The notes under the pieces are model-generated. The model was not told the DNA's origin, made no database searches, and saw only the letters and a program-made list of their open reading frames with translations. From NCBI RefSeq assembly GCF_024296925.1, contig NZ_CP101125.1, positions 312,501 to 376,500 of the forward strand: a stretch of 64,000 nt of DNA, given 5' to 3'. Source of the stretch: Pseudomonas nunensis. Lineage in GTDB: Bacteria > Pseudomonadota > Gammaproteobacteria > Pseudomonadales > Pseudomonadaceae. Positions 59,398 through 64,000 of the stretch are shown here, in pieces (the first letter of the stretch is position 1; the number at the start of each line of letters is the position of its first letter). Made by a program: the position numbers and the translations under genes.

Positions 59398-60141
59398 TCA
59401 GGCGTTGACCGGTTCTGCCTTGCCAACCCGCTCAGCCTTGGAAGCCGGTCGATACAGGATGTAGTAATACGACCCCAGGCAAATCAGCCAGCAGAAAATC
59501 GCCGTCCACACGTTGTGCGAGAAGAAGTGCGCGCCCTGCATCATCCGGCTGATCGAAAACACCGTGCCGAGCGCCGCCGCGAAGATAAACGCCTTGCGCG
59601 CCAGCCGAGGGCGACGATCACGCAGCACGAAGAACAGCGCAAACAACGTGAAACCCGTCGCCGCATGCCCACCCGGCCAGCAACGACCAGGTTTGTCGGT
59701 GTGCGGACGTGGGCTCAGCAGTTCGCTGTAGGTTTCGTGGCCGCCGAACTGTTCCAGGCTCCACGGGCATTGCACCGCCGTCACCACTTTCACCGGGGTA
59801 ACAAAAGAAGTCGCCAGGCCGAGTGACAGCACCAGGCAACCCAGCTCCCGTTTGAACGGCTTGAGTTTCTCGACGAAAAACGAACAGATAAAACCGATCA
59901 CCGCAAACACCGAGAACGCAATGACCACTTGCTTGGCCTTGTCGTGCAGGATGTTTTCCAGGAAGTAACTGTGCCGGCCGATGAAGTCACCGGCCGCCGG
60001 GTCATAAAAATGCCTGGCCAGGTCCATGTCCAGGTCGGTCAGTTCGAGCAGCACCAGAACGATCGCCGCAATGGCGGGAACCCCGAGGCACACCCAGAAA
60101 TTGAGTGGCCGGGAAACGGGGCGAACAGCGGTTGATGACAT
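59398..60141 (-). CDS. PAP2-family membrane phosphatase
   Basis: The 247-residue protein has about six helices. The PAP2 motif 2 reads WPGGHAATG (usual PSGH) and motif 3 SRMMQGAHFFSH (SR-x5-H-x3-H, where Asp is common). The substrate is likely a lipid phosphate such as undecaprenyl pyrophosphate or a lipid A phosphate. ATG 60141 has AGGATCC upstream. It sits 54 bases after the LTA-synthase-like gene with a terminator between, so it probably has attenuated or separate expression. Envelope context next to colRS supports a lipid-modifying role (inference). Confidence 0.85.
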   Translation of the reverse strand: MSSTAVRPVSRPLNFWVCLGVPAIAAIVLVLLELTDLDMDLARHFYDPAAGDFIGRHSYFLENILHDKAKQVVIAFSVFAVIGFICSFFVEKLKPFKRELGCLVLSLGLATSFVTPVKVVTAVQCPWSLEQFGGHETYSELLSPRPHTDKPGRCWPGGHAATGFTLFALFFVLRDRRPRLARKAFIFAAALGTVFSISRMMQGAHFFSHNVWTAIFCWLICLGSYYYILYRPASKAERVGKAEPVNA

Positions 60142-60166
60142 GGTGGATCCTGAGCATGGGAAAAAG

Positions 60167-60187
60167 CCCCGGGGCATCAGCCCGGGG
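60167..60187 (-). terminator. Terminator or attenuator after the LTA-synthase-like gene
   Basis: CCCCGGG and CCCGGGG pair around seven bases; on the minus strand TTTTT follows. It would reduce read-through into the PAP2 gene. Confidence 0.85.
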
Positions 60188-60195
60188 TCATTCGG

Positions 60196-62145
60196 TTAAC
60201 GTTCGCTGACCTGGGGTGTGCCCTCCTTGGGCGCTTTCCAGCCAAGCAGCTGTTGCTTGAAGCCATAACTGGCGGTTTGGTAATAAGTGATGGCGCGGGT
60301 GATCAACGGATCGTTGGCCTGGGCCTTCGATTCGCGGCTCTCGGTCAACGCGTCGTCATGCCTGCGCAGACCTTGGCGCGGACTCAGGATTGCCAGGTCC
60401 TTGCCGTCGAACAGCCCCAAATGCTGGTAGTTGCCAACCACGACTCGCGGTGGCAATGGATTGTCCTGCAAAAGATTGCGGCCAAAGAATGTCGATTGAT
60501 AGTCCATGTTCAGCAAACCCAGCAGGGTCGGCGCCAGATCAATCTGGCTGGCCAGTTGCGCGGTTTCCCGGGCCTCGATCAGCTTCGGTGCATAGATGAA
60601 CAACGGAATCTGATAGTTGCTGATCGGCAAGTCTTCCTTGCCGGCGCTGCCTGCGGTGTGGTCGGCGACGAACACGAAAATCGTATTGTCGAACCAGGGT
60701 TTCTGGCGCGCCTGCTCAAGGAACTGGCCAATCGCATAGTCGGTGTACTTCACCGCACCGTCGCGACCGTTGCCGGACTTGATGTCGATCCGGTTGTCCG
60801 GGTAGGTATAAGGGCGATGGTTGGACGTGGTCATCAGTTGCAGCAAGAAGGGTTGCTGCTTGGCGTAGTCGGCGTCGGCCAGTTTCAGGGTCTGGTTATA
60901 AAGGTCTTCATCCGCCATGCCCCAGGCGTTCTTGAAGTGAATCTCCGATTCGTCGACGCTGCTCTGATCGACCACGCGATAACCGTTGCCACTGAAGAAC
61001 GCGTTCATGTTGTCGAAGTAACCGCGCCCGCCATACACGAACACACTGTCGTAACCCACGGCGCCGAGCTGCTGGCCGAGGCTGGCGAAACCGCTTTCAC
61101 GGCCCACGCGCTTGACGATCGAACGGCCCGGCGTCGGTGGAATGGCCAGGGTGATGGCTTCCAGACCACGATCGGTGCGGGTGCCGGTGGCGTAGAAGTT
61201 ATTGAAATACAGGCTCTGTTTGCGCAGGGCATCGAGGTTTGGCGTCAGTTTGCGCTCGTCGCCGTTGCTGCCCATGTACTTGGCGCTGAAACTTTCGATG
61301 GTCACCAGCACAATGTTCGGTGTGCGCGGGGTGCCGGGATTATCGATCATGCGGCGTATGTCTTGCGGGTCTTCGCCGATGAAACGCGCGTTGGGCTCGC
61401 TGAGTTCGGCGCGGATCTGCCCCGCAACGGTGGCCGGCGGCAGGCTTTTATAGAACTGCGGGTAATCCAGTTCGTTATTACGGAACGCCGCGAAGAATTG
61501 ATACGGGCCATTGCTCGCCAGTTCGTTCTGGTAGGCATTGCCGCCCTGAGCACGCGGGGCGTCCTGGCTGAGCAGTTGCAGGCTCAGGCCCGCCACGATC
61601 AACAGGCCCATGGCGTTGAGCAAACGTCGGCGCAGCGGTGGCAGCGGGGCGTCCAGCGCCGCATTCAACGACTTGCGCAGCACCAGGCTCAGAAGTACCG
61701 CCAGCACGGCGAGCACGCTGAGCAACGTGCCGATCGGGTACGACTCCAGCAGGTTGTTCAAGACTTCGTCGGAGTACACCAGGTAATCAACGGCGATGAA
61801 GTTGAAGCGCACACCGAACTCGTCCCAGAACAACCATTCGGCGACGGACGTGAACAGCATGGCAAAAAGACTGACGGTCAGCAGCCCCTGAAGAAACCAG
61901 CGATGGCCCCGACGACGCCACAAGCCGGGTGGGCAGAGCAGCAAGTAGAGGCCCATCGGCAGCGCCGCATAGGCAATGAAACCCAGGTCGTAAAGAAAAC
62001 CGATGGCAAAAACCGACACAAAACCGCTACCGGCCTCATCCAGGTGAGTGAGCAGCAAAACTGTCCGGGTCAGAAAGAAAATCACCAGCCAGACGCTGGT
62101 GACAAGCAGCAGAAAGCGCATAGGCGCAGTCTTGAAGAAGTCCAT
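60196..62145 (-). CDS. LTA-synthase-family membrane phosphotransferase
   Basis: The 649-residue protein has five N-terminal helices (residues about 10-190) and a periplasmic alkaline-phosphatase/sulfatase-type domain. Its motifs are NIVLVTIESFSAKYMG, the nucleophile-type Thr in YATGTRTDRGLEA, and VFVADHTAGS. In Gram-negatives this family adds phosphoglycerol or phosphoethanolamine to glycans or lipids. AAGGAA precedes the ATG. A ColR-type box 70 bases upstream suggests control by the divergent colRS genes. Confidence 0.87.
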   Translation of the reverse strand: MDFFKTAPMRFLLLVTSVWLVIFFLTRTVLLLTHLDEAGSGFVSVFAIGFLYDLGFIAYAALPMGLYLLLCPPGLWRRRGHRWFLQGLLTVSLFAMLFTSVAEWLFWDEFGVRFNFIAVDYLVYSDEVLNNLLESYPIGTLLSVLAVLAVLLSLVLRKSLNAALDAPLPPLRRRLLNAMGLLIVAGLSLQLLSQDAPRAQGGNAYQNELASNGPYQFFAAFRNNELDYPQFYKSLPPATVAGQIRAELSEPNARFIGEDPQDIRRMIDNPGTPRTPNIVLVTIESFSAKYMGSNGDERKLTPNLDALRKQSLYFNNFYATGTRTDRGLEAITLAIPPTPGRSIVKRVGRESGFASLGQQLGAVGYDSVFVYGGRGYFDNMNAFFSGNGYRVVDQSSVDESEIHFKNAWGMADEDLYNQTLKLADADYAKQQPFLLQLMTTSNHRPYTYPDNRIDIKSGNGRDGAVKYTDYAIGQFLEQARQKPWFDNTIFVFVADHTAGSAGKEDLPISNYQIPLFIYAPKLIEARETAQLASQIDLAPTLLGLLNMDYQSTFFGRNLLQDNPLPPRVVVGNYQHLGLFDGKDLAILSPRQGLRRHDDALTESRESKAQANDPLITRAITYYQTASYGFKQQLLGWKAPKEGTPQVSER

Positions 62146-62214
62146 TGGCTACATTCCTTATATCAATGGCGCGGGATTTTGAGCCGACCACTGTAGTCAG
62201 GTTGTGAACCGATA

Positions 62215-62230
62215 GTGAAAAACTTGTTAA
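62215..62230 (-). promoter_or_regulatory. ColR-like binding box
   Basis: On the minus strand TTAACAAGTTTTTCAC matches the ColR consensus recalled from P. putida, (T/C)(T/C)NA(C/G)NN(T/C)TTTTT(C/G)AC, with one mismatch. It points toward the LTA-synthase-like gene. Confidence 0.6.
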
Positions 62231-62347
62231 CTCGGTCAATTGGTTGAACGAATGGATGGATGCGCTCTTCAGGCCTAGCCGTGCGCTCAGCTTGGCCGTA
62301 AGCTGCGCGAGCCGAAGATGGCCGTTACTGTGTACGGAGGAGTGCCC

Positions 62348-63031
62348 ATGCGAATTTTATTGGTTGAAGACAACCGCGATATCCTCGCCAATCTGGCGGA
62401 TTACCTGGGGCTTAAGGGTTACACCGTGGATTGCGCGCAGGACGGCTTGTCGGGATTGCACCTGGCGGCCACCGAGCATTACGACCTGATTGTGCTCGAC
62501 ATCATGCTGCCCGGCATCGACGGCTACACCCTGTGCAAACGCCTGCGTGAAGACGCCCGCCGTGATACGCCGGTGATCATGCTGACGGCCCGGGATCAAC
62601 TGGATGACCGGCTTCAGGGCTTCAAGTCCGGCGCCGATGATTACCTGATCAAGCCGTTTGCGTTGTCCGAACTGGCCGCGCGTATCGAAGCGGTGATGCG
62701 TCGTGCCCAGGGCGGCGGTCGGCGTGCGCTGCAGGTCGGCGACTTGAGTTACGACCTCGATACCCTGGAAGTGACTCGCGAAGGCCGTTTGCTCAAGCTC
62801 AACCCGGTCGGCCTGAAATTGCTGGCGGTGCTGATGCAGAAAAGCCCCCACGTGCTGCGCCGCGAGATCCTCGAAGAAGCCTTGTGGGGCGATGATTGCC
62901 CGGACAGCGACAGCCTGCGCAGCCACGTTCACCAACTGCGCCAGGTGATCGACAAGCCTTTCGCCAAGCCTTTGCTGCAAACCGTGCACGGTGTGGGTTA
63001 TCGCTTGGCCGAGGGCCGAGATGGAGTTTAA
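62348..63031 (+). CDS. colR: ColR response regulator (OmpR family)
   Basis: The 227-residue protein has a receiver (D51 phospho-site, KPFALSEL) and an OmpR-type winged helix ending TVHGVGYRLAEGRDGV. Sequence and the groEL-colRS order match ColR, which keeps the outer membrane intact under zinc, iron and other stress and was found through root colonisation defects. GGAGGAG precedes ATG 62348. It overlaps colS by 11 bases. Confidence 0.92.
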   Translation: MRILLVEDNRDILANLADYLGLKGYTVDCAQDGLSGLHLAATEHYDLIVLDIMLPGIDGYTLCKRLREDARRDTPVIMLTARDQLDDRLQGFKSGADDYLIKPFALSELAARIEAVMRRAQGGGRRALQVGDLSYDLDTLEVTREGRLLKLNPVGLKLLAVLMQKSPHVLRREILEEALWGDDCPDSDSLRSHVHQLRQVIDKPFAKPLLQTVHGVGYRLAEGRDGV

Positions 63032-64000
63032 GCAGAGCCTCGCTCAACGGATCATCATCGCCTTTGCGCTGATGAGCGCACTGGTGGCAGGGGCCTTCGC
63101 CATGGGTATCGTGGCGACCGTGCACCTGGTGGAAGAGAAGCTGATTTCGGCAGGCCTGGGCGGTGACTTGCAACGCCTGCTGCTGATGGACAGCGTCACG
63201 GACTGGAGCCATCGCCCGGAACCGGATCAGCTGTTTTATTTCAGCGGCGGGCCCGGGGACTTCGAGTTGCCCAAGGATCTGCGTCATCTGGATTCCGGTT
63301 TCCACGAAGTGTTTCGCGAAAATCTGTCCTACCACGCGATGGTCGAAATCGTCGATGGTCGGCGCTACGTGCTGTTGCAGGATCAGAGCGATTTCGAAGA
63401 GCGTGAGCGCGTGCTGTTTGCCGTGGTGCTGGTGGGCTTCGTGCTGAGCCTGGCATTGGCAGTATTTCTCGGCTGGATCCTGGCGCGCAAAGTCATGGCG
63501 CCTGTGGTGCGACTGGCCCGTCAGGTGCGGCATCGCGATCAGTTATTGGGTTTGGCGCCGCCACTGGCGCCGGATTATGCGGCTGACGAAGTGGGCGAAC
63601 TGGCGGTGGCCTTCGACGCCACCCTTGGCCGTTTGCGCCAGGCGTTGACCCGTGAACGTCTGTTCACCAGTGACGTCAGCCATGAATTGCGCACGCCGCT
63701 GATGGTGCTGGCCAGCTCCTGCGAGTTGCTGCTGGAAAACCCTGGCATCGACCAGCGCGGTCGGGCCCAGGTCGAGCGTATCGCCCGGGCCTGTGAGGAA
63801 ATGCGCGAACTGGTACAGACCTTCCTGATGCTCGCCCGCGCCCAGCGTGAAGACGCCAGCATGTCGCCACAGCAGACCATCAGCCAAGTCGCCGACGGGC
63901 TGCTCAGTCTTTGGCGCGAGCCGATCGAGTACAAGGGCCTGGCGCTGAATTTCGAGCCGGGCATTCCATCGAACAACCGCTACAACGCAACCCTGCTGCA
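63021..64000 (+). CDS. colS: ColS sensor kinase (3' end cut by window)
   Basis: 326 residues are visible; the ATPase domain lies beyond the window. Helix 1 is at about 10-32 and helix 2 near 132-155 (VLFAVVLVGFVLSLALAVFLG). The short periplasmic loop keeps H35, E38, H95, E96, H105 and the ExxE motif E126-E129, residues tied to Zn/Fe(III) sensing in ColS. A HAMP domain follows, then the phospho-acceptor His in SDVSHELRTPLM. Confidence 0.92.
   Translation, partial: MEFKQSLAQRIIIAFALMSALVAGAFAMGIVATVHLVEEKLISAGLGGDLQRLLLMDSVTDWSHRPEPDQLFYFSGGPGDFELPKDLRHLDSGFHEVFRENLSYHAMVEIVDGRRYVLLQDQSDFEERERVLFAVVLVGFVLSLALAVFLGWILARKVMAPVVRLARQVRHRDQLLGLAPPLAPDYAADEVGELAVAFDATLGRLRQALTRERLFTSDVSHELRTPLMVLASSCELLLENPGIDQRGRAQVERIARACEEMRELVQTFLMLARAQREDASMSPQQTISQVADGLLSLWREPIEYKGLALNFEPGIPSNNRYNATLL

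Noticed and set aside
60196..62145. Lipoteichoic acid synthesis
   Set aside because: All context is Gram-negative; the family also contains phosphoglycerol and phosphoethanolamine transferases of Gram-negative envelopes.

Overview
The window is a chromosomal segment from a fluorescent pseudomonad, most likely the Pseudomonas fluorescens group. The evidence is the GC-rich codon use, the gene families, and gene orders that I recall from P. aeruginosa and P. putida: argF with an ABC ATPase; grxD-bfr-bfd-prx-rnt-pyrC-motY-argG; rnf-nth; metG-apbC; hugZ-fxsA-groESL-colRS; aatJQMP-aauSR; and glpFKRD. At least fourteen REP-like inverted repeats of several families sit in intergenic gaps. I see no rRNA, tRNA, CRISPR array, phage or insertion sequence. 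Both window edges cut genes: a GNAT acetyltransferase on the left and colS on the right.

Layout. 0-8.9 kb: acetyltransferase, metR/metE, a large Ig-like multidomain protein of unknown role, a secreted alpha/beta hydrolase and a FrnE-type thioredoxin-fold protein. 9-16.2 kb: a five-gene minus-strand block (HAD phosphatase, class III aminotransferase, esterase-like hydrolase, NtrB-like kinase, NtrC-like activator). It has a predicted sigma-54 promoter and palindromic upstream sites, and a MipA/OmpV porin gene is divergent. 16.3-17.7 kb: a pair of small DMT transporters and glpM. 17.7-24.4 kb: the acidic amino acid system aatJQMP-aauSR, with sigma-54 promoter and AauR-type sites. 24.8-30 kb: the glycerol regulon glpFKRD with GlpR-like operators. 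30-37.9 kb: ybaK, phzF-like, argF with a coupled ABC ATPase, three small unknown genes, a molybdopterin oxidoreductase and grxD.

38-46 kb: iron storage (bfr/bfd with a Fur box), peroxiredoxin, rnt-pyrC, motY with a FliA-type promoter, argG with a textbook ArgR operator, then an AT-richer patch holding an unknown membrane protein and an orphan LuxR-type response regulator. 46-51 kb: a small PA3496-like gene, nth and an Rnf-like operon that lacks rnfC and most of the cysteines expected to bind the membrane iron-sulfur cluster. 51-57 kb: metG, apbC, an SDR gene, hugZ, fxsA. 57-64 kb: groESL with a heat-shock promoter, a PAP2 phosphatase gene, an LTA-synthase-like enzyme with a ColR-type box, and colRS.

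The two strongest candidates for undescribed biology are the sigma-54-linked phosphatase/aminotransferase/hydrolase cassette that encodes its own activator (about 9.0-15.4 kb) and the RnfC-less, cysteine-poor Rnf-like complex (47.0-50.9 kb). Gene functions are read from motifs and remembered family features; no database search was run.
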